Positions 16,980 through 26,200 of a DNA stretch of 30,057 nt are shown here, in pieces; position 1 is the stretch's first letter, and every line of letters starts with the position of its first letter. A program made the translations under genes and the position numbers. Origin of the DNA: Coemansia sp. RSA 922 (Eukaryota > Kickxellomycota > Kickxellomycetes > Kickxellales > Kickxellaceae). Location: assembly GCA_027577415.1 (NCBI GenBank), contig JANBQS010000159.1, forward strand, positions 1-30,057, read 5' to 3'. Below the pieces are notes generated by a model, which did not search any database, was not told the DNA's origin, and saw only the letters and a list, made by a program, of their open reading frames with translations.

Positions 16980-17477
16980 ATGCTTAGAATCGTTCTAGTC
17001 CGTACTACCGCGCGCTTGGGTTCTCGCGGCCAACCAATACTGGCGTCTAGACTCGCTCGTCCGCTCCTCACTCGATCTCTGCACTTGACACGGCCGACAC
17101 AGAAAATCCCCGGGTTTGACCCCTGCAATCCCTTGGAGAATCATATTAAAGACAATCCGCGGGTCATGGCCGCTATGAACAATGCATTGCAACTTGCAGT
17201 TTCCAAAGGATATGTTGACCCAGCAAACCCCAAGCCACCATCATTTACAAAGATGATGCAGATCGCGAATGACCCGGATATGCGAAAAGTTATGTTAGAG
17301 ATCAAAGAGCTGATGGACAAGGAAGGAATTAAATTTTCGCCTGCAGAGCTCTCTAGGCTTATTAGCGGCGGTGATTGTCAGCATAGCGGCAAACCCCTCG
17401 ATGACTCAAAGGCTACGGAGAGTGGCAATGATGGCCTGTTTAAGCGTATTGCTAATTCTATCAAATCTCGTTCTTGA
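16980..17477 (+). CDS. Small probable mitochondrial protein, unknown function
   Basis: This 165-aa protein has an N-terminus (residues 1–40) rich in Arg, Leu, Ser and Thr with no acidic residues, a typical mitochondrial presequence. The middle (about 45–125) has short amphipathic helices containing NPRVMAAMNNAL and DPDMRKVMLEIKELMDKEG, reminiscent of the DP/STI1-type helical motif of co-chaperones, but this similarity is weak. The tail is polar. No family is assigned. It follows the SR gene on the same strand, 268 bp downstream. Confidence 0.6.
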   Translation: MLRIVLVRTTARLGSRGQPILASRLARPLLTRSLHLTRPTQKIPGFDPCNPLENHIKDNPRVMAAMNNALQLAVSKGYVDPANPKPPSFTKMMQIANDPDMRKVMLEIKELMDKEGIKFSPAELSRLISGGDCQHSGKPLDDSKATESGNDGLFKRIANSIKSRS

Positions 17478-17964
17478 CCATGCCTTTGCTTATCGAAATA
17501 ACATGATTATAATACAAAACCTACTTTTTGGAGCATATCTATATATCATTCGCCATTACACTCGTCCAAGCATATCTATATCAGCCAAGTAGAGCTATTG
17601 ACAGCAGTAAAAGAATGAAATTAGATGCTATCACCAATTTCTGAGATTCGTATTGTTGGAATTCTTTATTGATCATATTGGTAATAGTGAGGATAAAAAA
17701 AGAGGCGGCACTCTGGTACTGCTTCTGTTGATCTCTTCGCTGAGAAATAGAAGCCCTAAAACTCATAGTATCTATGTATTCCATTCAACGTGAACAAAAG
17801 TAAATTGTTTTAAACAAAAGCACTATAGTAGCTGTCATTAGGTGGACGGAGTCAGAGGAGCAGCTGGCGTGGATAAGAGATGTATAGAACATCAAGGGTA
17901 TCAGCTTGGGTCAAGCCAGTAGACATTGCAGCTCTAAAGAAAATTATATTTCTCTATCAAAACT
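17478..17964. repeat. Intergenic; 17795–17964 is the 3′ flank of copy C
   Basis: From about 17795 the sequence is the inverted copy of 133–300, including a 20-bp motif (reverse complement TAATGACAGCTACTATAGTG, 17821–17840). The rest contains only the weak 67-codon frame described separately. Confidence 0.6.
17581..17784 (-). CDS. Candidate 67-aa tail-anchored membrane protein
   Basis: An ATG-initiated frame encodes a polar Gln/Arg-rich N-terminus and a C-terminal hydrophobic segment (LVIASNFILLLLSIALLG) reaching the last residue, the layout of a tail-anchored protein. It starts where the 3′ flank of family copy C ends and converges with the preceding gene. No homologue is recognised; it could be a chance ORF. 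Confidence 0.3.
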   Translation of the reverse strand: MEYIDTMSFRASISQRRDQQKQYQSAASFFILTITNMINKEFQQYESQKLVIASNFILLLLSIALLG

Positions 17965-18339
17965 TCAACACCGTAGCCTTTTAATTGTTTTGATGTTATT
18001 GATAACCCAATTATCATCAGTTGCATCTTTAATATGGTCATTAAGAACTTTGTTCACCAATGTACCAATTGGACACTTCATTGCAATAACAACGTGGCTT
18101 CCGGGGCTATCTGGTATTACCTCTGTACTACTAGTTTCAAAATGTGCGCCGTCTACAAAATGGTGAAATGTATAACTTCTAAGTTTATTATGTTTTTCTT
18201 TGAATACTCCGATCACCGTGTTAACATCAGCGTATATCTCGGCCACTATTACTAGAAAACCTATTTTGGTAAGCACAGGATGGTCCCCGGGAGTAAACTT
18301 GTAAACAGGTGCTAAGTGTTTAATGGGTACCTCCTCCAT
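17965..18339 (-). CDS. Small multigene-family protein, copy C (HHFVDG type)
   Basis: This 124-aa protein starts at the ATG at 18339 (MEEVPIKHLAPVYKF), the position matching copy D; the upstream in-frame extension is the shared leader region and lacks family coding character. It aligns with D through VYKFTPGDHPVLTKI, TFHHFVDG, IPDSPGSHV, a hydrophobic strand ending MKC, LVNKVL, DDNWVINN. It lacks the CxxH–CxxC cluster of B and E. No signal peptide or TM is visible. Function unknown. Its promoter is CRE-bearing and nearly identical to that of copy B, even though its coding region is closer to D. Confidence 0.68.
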   Translation of the reverse strand: MEEVPIKHLAPVYKFTPGDHPVLTKIGFLVIVAEIYADVNTVIGVFKEKHNKLRSYTFHHFVDGAHFETSSTEVIPDSPGSHVVIAMKCPIGTLVNKVLNDHIKDATDDNWVINNIKTIKRLRC

Positions 18340-18412
18340 TCTTGGGGAAAGACAAACAATAATAACTTGAAGGGAAGATGAAAATGGAGTTGTTGATATG
18401 GTGTGGTAAAAA

Positions 18413-18470
18413 AAGTAGGAGGATTTTTGGAGGAGCAGGACACGTCTCATAAATAGGGCAGTTGAAGGTA
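18413..18470 (-). promoter_or_regulatory. Core promoter of copy C
   Basis: On the minus strand a TATA-like CCTATTTATGAG (18449–18460) is followed by the shared AAAATCCTCCTACTTTT box (about 18412–18430). The next upstream block (GACATTCCTCTTTTTT, within 18470–18490) is shared with B but not with D or E. Confidence 0.5.
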
Positions 18471-18639
18471 AAAAAAGAGGAATGTCCAACTTTTCTTCTC
18501 CAACCCCTTTGCTTTAAGAGACTTGGCCTACGTCATAGCACCAGTAAGCAATTCAAGCGCAATCAATCTTGAAGTCTCCAATATATTGCTTTCCAATATA
18601 TCAAAGACATTTCTTTCTTTGCCTGCTATTTTCAAAGGA

Positions 18640-18661
18640 TGACGTAATCACACTGACGTCA
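18640..18661 (-). promoter_or_regulatory. Double CRE/ATF-like site upstream of copy C
   Basis: TGACGTAA (18640–18647) and TGACGTCA (18654–18661) are two units of the 14-bp repeat found three times upstream of B. They lie about 300–320 bp before the C start. Confidence 0.6.
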
Positions 18662-18898
18662 TAAGGTGATGCTCAATGGGAAAAAGAAAAAGTGCCAGCA
18701 ATTACCAGTAGTACAAAACCCTGCTCTACAAAGCAATGGCAACGAATCAATGTACAACAGATGTAAATTATGAGAGAGGATGTTCACTAGAACATTTTGC
18801 AACGATAGAAGTGAGTGATAGATATCTTAGAAAGGTAAAGTATATTATTTTGAACGCTTGAAGAAAGCCCATTCTATATATCTTAAGCCTGAAGCCCC

Positions 18899-19170
18899 GT
18901 GTAGGTTTGGAGTATGCGAGTAGATATTGGCTAACGCCTAGTTCACCAGTCCTTACGTCTTTGTATTTAAATAAATAAAAAGTAAGTAAAGTTAAAAGTG
19001 ATTGCCTAACTAGTCTACGGCTGCTGGTGCATGGCCCCTTATATAGGGCAAATGGTCCGTGAGGCTGTAACGGTGTTACTGCTCATGATCGAGGCACCGT
19101 TGATTACAGCCGTTGATATTAGGCACAATAAAAATGTCAGATATCGTCGTTGAATGTCGAAATCCTACAC
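18899..19170. mobile_element. 272-bp MITE-like insertion with GTGTAGG/CCTACAC ends
   Basis: Comparison of the two inverted family regions shows uninterrupted homology on both sides (…GAAGCCC at 18891–18898 and CGAAACAATAATAAACC from 19174) but 272 extra bases here. The insert begins GTGTAGG and ends CCTACAC, a 7-bp terminal inverted repeat, and is flanked by CCC on both sides, consistent with a 3-bp target duplication. It encodes no protein and holds a hairpin (19063–19075 with 19095–19111; 13 pairs with a 4-nt bulge). It looks like a non-autonomous DNA element, though the short TIR and low-complexity target site leave room for doubt. Confidence 0.5.
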
Positions 19171-19332
19171 CCCGAAACAATAATAAACCAGTATTGTGTG
19201 ACCCAAACCCTGCGAAGCAAGATAAGTAAAGACACTCATCCATAGTTAGTTTATCAAGAAATTTCAAAGGCAATCACCTTTTATCTTTATACTTTTTTAT
19301 TTACTAAATAGAGATGTAAGGACTGGTAAACT
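18941..19332. repeat. Inverted repeat pair (about 65-bp arms)
   Basis: 18941–19006 and the reverse complement of 19269–19332 are clearly similar: both read ACCAGTCCTTAC, an AT-rich middle, then GTGATTGCC, with a few substitutions and small indels. The left arm lies inside the 272-bp insert and the right arm just beyond the point where homology to the copy B region stops. The arms could be ends of an older element or two copies of one short repeat. Confidence 0.6.
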
Positions 19333-19616
19333 TTGTAGTGTAAAGTATATTGTAATATAGAATAGGCATATAGTTGATCAAGAATAAATAAAAACAGGGA
19401 GGCTAGTCCTCGCCTTTTATATTAAAAACCCAGTACCGTGTCGCTTTGTCTTGACCCGGTTCCGTTTTGTTCCGTTCCGTCGAGACGTCTATATATGCAT
19501 TCCATGCCTCGCTCACTCGCTCGCTCGCATATGCCGATTCCCACAATGGTCATGTGATCACGTGGTTTTGTCATCACAAACTTTGGCATTCTGTCGCTAA
19601 GCTAGATTTACTCATA

Positions 19617-19994
19617 CTAAAAACTACCCGTACTACGGAGCTGTAGTTCCAAAATATCAATTACACCTCTGTTATTGCTAACCCAATTATCTTTAGTTTC
19701 ATCATTAATACGGTTAGTAAGAAATTTGTTCACAAAGGCCCTCAGCTCGCACTTCATTGTAATAATAACGTGGCTTTTAGGGCTATCTGGTATTTCCTTT
19801 TCACTACTAGATTTAAAATACACGCCATCTACAAAATGGTGAAATGTATTACTTTTAATTTCAACATTGTTTTTCCTCAATTCTCCGATTGGTGAAATAA
19901 AATCAGTGAAATTCTTGGCCTCTATTGATATATCAGCTATTTCGGTAAGCTTAGGGCGGTCCCCAGCAGTGAACTTGTATACAGGTACTCCCAT
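19617..19994 (-). CDS. Small multigene-family protein, copy D (HHFVDG type)
   Basis: This 125-aa protein starts at the ATG at 19994 (MGVPVYKFTAGDRPKL). It shares with C the TFHHFVDG block, IPDSPKSHV, strand ending MKC, NKFL, and DNWVSNN. The C-terminus runs about 8 residues past the end of C (ELQLRSTGSF), and the DNA after the stop lacks the family 3′ flank, suggesting the 3′ end was replaced by unrelated sequence. Function unknown; no signal peptide, TM or zinc cluster. Confidence 0.65.
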   Translation of the reverse strand: MGVPVYKFTAGDRPKLTEIADISIEAKNFTDFISPIGELRKNNVEIKSNTFHHFVDGVYFKSSSEKEIPDSPKSHVIITMKCELRAFVNKFLTNRINDETKDNWVSNNRGVIDILELQLRSTGSF

Positions 19995-21113
19995 TCTGAG
20001 GGCAAAACAAATATTAAGCACTTGGTGAGAAGATGGAAATTGGTTTGTTGATATGGTGTGGTAAAAAGTAGGAGGATTTTTTTTGAAGGAGCGGGGCATG
20101 TTTCTTAAATAGTATAAAAGGATGCCAGGAAAAAATGGGGCTGTCTATTCTTTTCCCCTTTTTTCTTTGCCAATCCACCTAAAGGCCCTTTGATTGTATC
20201 TAAATACTAATAAGAAACACTTGTGTGCAATCAAGCTCAAAAGAGTTCAGTAGATTGGTTTCTGATTAACTCGGGATGGCCTCCTTTGTCTGCTATTTCT
20301 TTTTCTTCAAAGGATACTGCGGTTCCTTTTTGGCTAAGAATAGAATCACCACATTAAGCACTCATTCACTGATTCACTAGTTAATTGCGATTATAATACG
20401 AGGGTTGCTTGCTGTGCGTAGAGTGTTTGTCCCGAAGTAGTGGGACACATTAACACTGTTGAATCATGTTTTGTTATCACACAATGGAGCAAACTATTTG
20501 TGTATTCTACGCAAAAGAAGAGCTCAGCTGCCAAGAAGCGTGCGTTTTATGTAGTGTAATTTCTTCCTAGCTATGGCAATGTAGTTGGCATGTCTCAATA
20601 TATTTATATGACCTACATAAATTACCAAAAAAATAAATAGGAAAAGCATAAATAGCTAATATAAAACCACTTTAATGCATGTTGCAAACCTGTAACATTG
20701 TCCAAAAATTAATTTATTGCTTGTCAGGGTAAAATAAAAACGTAAAACTTGTTTGTAAAGTACTATAGTAGTTGTCGGTAGACAGGCAGGTTATAGAAAA
20801 GGATTGCTGGTTTGGGTAAAGACAATGGATGTACATGTGCCGCATGGAAATACCATTATCACAACAAAGTATTGGCTTTTGTATTGTAGTAGAGAGAAAA
20901 ATGATGGTGATTTATTGTTTATTTTTAATAAGCGCCCTACAGAAGCAGCACCATTACAATAAGTAATCACTACTATTACTATGACATCTAAAAATTAAGC
21001 AACAAATCGTTAAATCAATAACTTGAGCAACTATTCATAAATGTCGCATAATGCTCATTGTCTCGGTGGTCGGTTTAAACGACATGCAAGCAGAGAAACT
21101 CCTATATCACGTA
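19995..21113. repeat. Upstream region of copy D; 3′ flank of copy E
   Basis: 20060–20130 holds the family core promoter for D (CTCC box about 20066–20091, TATTTAAG before it). 20280–20560 is a diverged direct duplicate of 21950–22240 upstream of E (shared ACTCATTCACTGATT, TAGTTAATTGCG, GCGAGGGTTGCTT-like words). 20735–20840 is the E 3′ flank with the conserved motif at 20761–20780. No other gene is seen. Confidence 0.6.
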
Positions 21114-21542
21114 CTAGTAACCAGTCCTCTTGCCAGAACCATCACAATTAAGCAACATGTCCCTATTCATGTCGTTGTAAAGCCAGCCATCATTATCACC
21201 AACAAAAGTAATTTTTTTGTCCTCAAGAACATCCTGAAAAGAACTAAATTCACAACGCATGAAAATTATAACACAATTTTTTGTATTAAGTGGGAAAACA
21301 TAGCTTTTATCACATTTGAGTTTCTCAGGATCTTCCTGCGCACTTTTTATTACTTTTATGGCTGCAAGGTAGCCCTCTGGTTTACGACAGGTACGGCATT
21401 GAGGTTCCACCTCTGGTGAATGAGTCTCACAATAATTATCAGTTGTAGTATCAAAATGACCTAATCGGGTGAACATATTTTCCCTACCATGTTTGTCTGC
21501 ACCCTTATAAAACTTGTAGGCAGTCACGACACATTTACTCAT
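21114..21542 (-). CDS. Small multigene-family protein, copy E (zinc-knuckle-like type)
   Basis: This 142-aa protein starts at the ATG at 21542 (MSKCVVTAYKF), which is preceded by the same leader as copy B. It contains C-x2-H-x7-C-x2-C (YCETH…CRTC), YVFPLN, the strand VIIFMRC, SFQDVL, DGWLYND and DMLL. Coding similarity is clearly to B, but its distal promoter resembles that of D. No targeting signals are visible. Function unknown. Confidence 0.7.
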   Translation of the reverse strand: MSKCVVTAYKFYKGADKHGRENMFTRLGHFDTTTDNYCETHSPEVEPQCRTCRKPEGYLAAIKVIKSAQEDPEKLKCDKSYVFPLNTKNCVIIFMRCEFSSFQDVLEDKKITFVGDNDGWLYNDMNRDMLLNCDGSGKRTGY

Positions 21543-22403
21543 GTTCAGGCAGTAAGGGTATAATAAATAACAAGCACTTGAATGGAAGATGGAGATGAGG
21601 TTGTTGGTATTATGTGGAATAAAAGTAGGAGGATTTTTGGAGGAGCAGGGTGCAGTTCTTTTATAGCACATCAGAATGCCAAGAGAGGAGAGGGAAGCTG
21701 CCAAAGTCTTCCCCAATTTTTTTTTCCCTCCCACCCATTCCGTCACATATCTCTCACATATGACGCCACATAAAGCTCATATATGATGTAATTATAATAA
21801 ATAAGTAAGAGAAAGTAAAGTATCTCTTTAGCCAACTCGTTATGCGAGGGCTTATAACACAAAGGGAATAGCTATATAAAGCAAGTGGGCAATCCCCAAC
21901 CACTTGAGTTCCACTGTTTTCCAAAGGATAGTGTGGTTCTTTTGCTTATCCCTGCTCTCCTTTGCCCGCTATTTTCAAAGAATACTGCGGTTCTTTTTTG
22001 GGGCTGAGAACATAATTACCACATCAAGTACTCATTCACTGATTTATTAGTTAATTGCGCTCAATATGCGAGGGTTGCTTTGTGTATAATATTTGTTCCA
22101 AAAAAAAAGAGTGATATGTATTCAAGCTATTAAAGCATGTCTTGCTATTACACAATTATGTTGTTTTTTGTTTTATTCTATGCAGAAGAAAAAATATCAG
22201 CTGTCAAGCTACATTATTGTCCATACAAAAAAAATCAATTCGCGGAATAGCATCTATTATATCCATCACCTTGTTACATATCAGCAACATGGAATAACAG
22301 AGCATTTTCTTTTCTTCCAATTTCCCATTTAAGAAGAACGTTTTCTGATTCCTCCATTCTCACTTTTTTTCTACCATCATTATTTACTCCATCTTTTTTG
22401 AGA
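21543..22403. repeat. Promoter and upstream duplicate of copy E
   Basis: 21622–21646 carries the CTCC core box and 21655–21666 the TATA-like CTATAAAAG on the minus strand. 21950–22240 duplicates 20280–20560. No CRE site is seen; the position corresponding to TTACGTCATCC in B/C reads CCGCAGTATYC-like sequence here and in D. Confidence 0.55.
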
Positions 22404-22580
22404 ATGTGCAGAACTATTGAAGTTACTTATACTTATTGCGGATGCGTGGATGAGAATTATGAAGCCAGGTGTATTGAAGAATGCGGGCGATGGTGGGTGG
22501 ACGATGGACTCTACTCGTTTGCTGACTTGTGTCCACAATGCAAGGGAATAAGTTCTCCGCCACTACAGTCCTACGACTAG
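22404..22580 (+). CDS. Small cysteine-rich protein, 58 aa
   Basis: The frame from ATG 22404 encodes MCRTIEVTYTYCGC… with seven cysteines (2, 12, 14, 23, 27, 43, 46), ending in a CPQC pair. The opening resembles small fungal hypothetical proteins that start MCR-x-I-x3-Y-x-C and carry paired cysteines, likely metal-binding. No signal peptide, so probably intracellular. It is followed by AATAAA (22611). Short length and lack of a named family keep confidence modest. Confidence 0.5.
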   Translation: MCRTIEVTYTYCGCVDENYEARCIEECGRWWVDDGLYSFADLCPQCKGISSPPLQSYD

Positions 22581-22733
22581 ACTATATTTGAATTACTTTT
22601 TTTTCCCACTGAAATAAATGTGAACCATAATTCAACAAAGCCCTTTGAAAATCCGCACAAACTAAGAGAATTTTTTTCTGTATACTATTTTGATCTATTT
22701 TATCTGTATTTCTTTACTATTTTTTTTTTGTAA

Positions 22734-23069
22734 ATGGATTATCGGGATAGCGAGGGATATTTTCAAGACGATGTGTTGCGAGTACTAGGTCGACCAACCA
22801 ACCAGTTTTCCAATACTATACTACCAGAGCCAGTATATGGACGACTTCAGGGCGCCAACTTTGTAGACTCTGAGGAAGAAGAAGAGTCGACTGGTAGCGA
22901 GAGTTCGGAGATATCAGTTGTTGATGAGAGCGAGTGGGAGGAGGCAAAGCGGGTTTTGTATTTGTCACTAGTCGGAGTATTGCTGCCAATGACGTTTCGG
23001 TATATTGGACGGCGACTGACATTTTCAGTGTGGAGTAAAATACTCACATCATACTTTGAAAATCATTGA
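22734..23069 (+). CDS. Mim2-like tail-anchored mitochondrial outer-membrane protein (tentative)
   Basis: This 111-aa protein has an acidic Ser/Glu stretch (45–67), then WEEAKRVLYLSLVGVLLP and GRRLTFSVW. The order acidic region, W-E-E, single TM (about 73–91), G-R-R and aromatic tail resembles Mim2, which with Mim1 inserts α-helical proteins into the mitochondrial outer membrane. The match is from motif memory only. If not Mim2, it is still a plausible small single-pass protein. It sits upstream of LYS2 on the same strand (216 bp). Confidence 0.5.
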   Translation: MDYRDSEGYFQDDVLRVLGRPTNQFSNTILPEPVYGRLQGANFVDSEEEEESTGSESSEISVVDESEWEEAKRVLYLSLVGVLLPMTFRYIGRRLTFSVWSKILTSYFENH

Positions 23070-23285
23070 ATCTAAGTGACTCATGGATTGTCTTACGTTT
23101 CTACGATCTAGGCAAGTCACAATCTTTCTGGTGCGTCATAATAACAGTAAAAAAATTTTCTGTGGGGAGGAGGGGAGGCCTATTAAAGCGCGTCCGTGCG
23201 GTCAAGATAACAGTTTTTCTTTTCATTGACCTTTCGCTTTTTTTTTCTTTGAAAAAATATTTGATCTTTTTTTTTTTTTATCACG

Positions 23286-26200
23286 ATGACTATTAATCCA
23301 GTTTTGACGCCACAGGCGTCTACCGCAGATTTGTCGGAAGTGAGTTCACGCGTATCTCGGTGGCAAGATCGACTACGCAGTCCCACTGAGCTGCAGCTAC
23401 CCACGGATTATCCACGTCCTATTCCACTCAAAGTAGTCGAAGCGATGGAGACATTCGAGTTAAGCCCCCTATCCAGTCTCTCCGTCCTCCAGCTCTCTCT
23501 CTACCTCCAGCAACACGCCACCGATAACACTGCGAGTCCCTTCACAGTTCTCCTAGCCGCATTCTCAGTACTCTTGCACCGGTATACAGCGGAAGAAGAC
23601 ATCGTTGTGGGTAGTTCCAGCGAGTCCCTAAACCCACTCGTATTGAGATTGGCTGTCAAGTCGGAGGACAGCTTTTTGGACGTATTGCAGATGGCTCAGC
23701 GCGTTTCTATGGAGGCGGCGGCTGATGAGGTTCCGTTTGCTGCTTTGATGTCTGCTTATCAGGCTGATGGTGGTGAGGCTGATGCGTCTGCGGCACCGTC
23801 TTTGTTCCGTGTGAGGTTCTTTAACCAAACTGATGCTGATGAGGCTACACTGAGGAGAACTACTACGCAGACTACGGATTTCACGGTACTCGTTAGACAG
23901 AAATCCACCGGATCATTGCGTCAGTTGCATCCTACTATTGAACTGCAGATCGTCTATAACCAGGTATTGTTCACTGCGCAGCGGATGGCGCACATGGTAG
24001 CGCAATTGCAGATGGTTCTGGCTACGGCCGGCGAGACTCTAAGCAAAGTTCAGGCCGGAGGGGAGGTGCCGGTGGAGATGCAGGTGGGTCGTATGAGTAT
24101 TGCGTCGGCATTGGACTTGGCTGCGGTGCCTGATCCGAGAGCTGATTTGGCGTGGTCGGAGTTTCCAGGCAGTATTACCAGTATCTTTGCACGCAACGCA
24201 ATGGCGCATCCTGACCGGCGCTTTGTCGTGGAGAATGTGTTGAGGAGCGGCGTGACTAGATCGTTTACCTATATGCAGATGCTGAGAGCTGCGCGCATAC
24301 TGAGTCGTACGCTGAGGGAAGGCGGAGTTGTTAGAGAGGATGTAGTGGTTGTTTACGCGTATCGCGGTGTTGATCTAGTGGTGGCTATCTTGGGTGTGCT
24401 TATGGCTGGAGCTACTTACTCGGTCGTGGATCCGGCGTACCCAGCAGCCCGACAGAACGTGTATCTGGGTGTTGCGCAGCCCCGGGGTCTCGTCATCTTG
24501 GAGCATGCTGGTCAGTTGGCGGACGAGGTGCAGGCATATGTGGATAACGAGCTCCAGGTTGTGTGTACGGTGGCTGGGATGGAGCTGCGCGACGACGGAG
24601 AGCTGGTTAGCGCTGGCGACGCGATGGCCAGGGCTGCACGCCTGGTGGACGACAGTGAGGTGGACGAGGATATTGTCGCAGTGGGACATGACTCTGTTGG
24701 TACTCTGTCGTTTACTAGTGGGAGTACGGGAATACCAAAGGGAGTGCGTGGAAGGCACTACTCGCTGACGCACTTTTACCCGTGGATGGGTAGCGAATTC
24801 GGGCTTGGATCCAGCGACCGGTTCACTATGCTATCGGGTATTGCGCATGATCCGATCCAGCGCGACGTGTTCACGCCTGTGTTCTTTGGCGCTGAGCTGC
24901 ATATCCCCACGGCTGAGGATATCGGAGTACCAGGACAGCTGGCACAGTGGATGGGCGAGCACGAAATCACCGTCACGCATCTCACACCGGCTATGGGCCA
25001 GCTCCTGTCTGCCAACGCTACGAGCCATATTGGTTCCTTGCGGAACGCCTTTTTCGTCGGCGACCTTCTCACCAAGCGCGACTGCCATCGGCTGCAGTCT
25101 TTGGCGGCCAACTGTCGGATCGTCAACATGTACGGGACCACTGAGACTCAGCGTGCGGTGTCGTTCTGTGCTATTCCGGCGCATTCCGTTAATGCGTCGT
25201 TTTTGGCTACGGCCAAAGACGTTATCCCTGCGGGTCGCGGTATGAAGGACGTCCAGCTGCTGGTCGTCAACAGACATGGGTCCGGCGGCATGTGTGCGGT
25301 GGGCGAGGTAGGAGAAATCTACGTGCGCAGTGGCGGACTAGCAGAGGGATATTTGCAGCTGCCCGAGGCGACAGCCGAGAAGTTTGTCGACAATTGGCTG
25401 GCGCCCCCATCGGTTAAAGAGTCCGTTGACTTGCCTTACTACAGGGGCGCGCGGGACCGCATGTACCGGACCGGCGACCTGGGGCGGTACCGGGCGGACG
25501 GCGACGTCGAGTGTATTGGGCGGATCGACGACCAGGTGAAGATCCGCGGGTTCAGAATCGAGCTGGGCGAGATCAACAACATGCTGTCTATGCACCCGCG
25601 GATCCGCGCCAACGTCACGCTGGTGCGCCGCGACAAGTACGAGGAGAAGACGCTTGTGGCGTACATTGTGCCGAGCGAGGAGGAGCAGCGCGCGGAGGAC
25701 CCCGGGCGCCAGCTGCTGATTGCGAGTGTGCGCGAGTACCTGCGGCAGAAGCTGCCCGCCTACGCCGTGCCCTCGGTGTTTGTGCCCCTGCGCCGGCTGC
25801 CGCTGACGCCCAACGGCAAGATCGACAAGGCCGCGCTGCCGTTCCCCGACACTCCGGCGCCGGCGCAGGCGGGCGGGTCGCCGACGGAGCGAGCGCTGGC
25901 GGCGGTGTGGGCGGACGTCCTGGGGCTTGCGCATGCGCCGGCGCCCGAGTCGAGCTTCTTCGATGTGGGCGGGCACTCGGTGGCGGCCACGCGCATGGTG
26001 TTCAGGGTGAGGACGGACTTTGCCGTCGACGCGCCGCTGGGGCTGGTGTTCCGCTGCCCCGTGCTCGCCGACATGGCCGCAGCCATCGACGCCCTGCGCG
26101 GCGAGCTGCAGCTGACCGAGGCCGCCGCGCCCGAGGCTGAGGAGACGTCGGAGTATGCGGCCGACCTGGCCGACCTCATTGCGCAGCTGCCGCAGCCGCC

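Larger units (their letters stand above)
18340..19616. other. Upstream region of copy C and spacer to copy D
   Basis: This holds the C promoter, the 272-bp insert and the inverted repeat described separately. The remaining spacer (about 19335–19616) is not shared with other copies. It contains a CACGTG E-box (within TGATCACGTGGT, about 19556–19567) and a repeated CTCGCTCACTCGCTCGCTCG stretch (about 19508–19527). No gene is supported. Confidence 0.4.

Noticed and set aside
18340..18489. N-terminal extension of copy C (50 codons) and similar extensions of D and E
   Set aside because: These frames translate the shared core promoter and leader; alignment of all copies places the starts at 18339, 19994 and 21542.
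19076..19273. 65-codon minus-strand frame across the 272-bp insert
   Set aside because: It crosses the insertion boundary and shows no protein character.
22093..22332. 79-codon plus-strand frame upstream of the Cys-rich ORF
   Set aside because: Non-ATG start, low complexity, and it falls in the duplicated upstream DNA of copy E.
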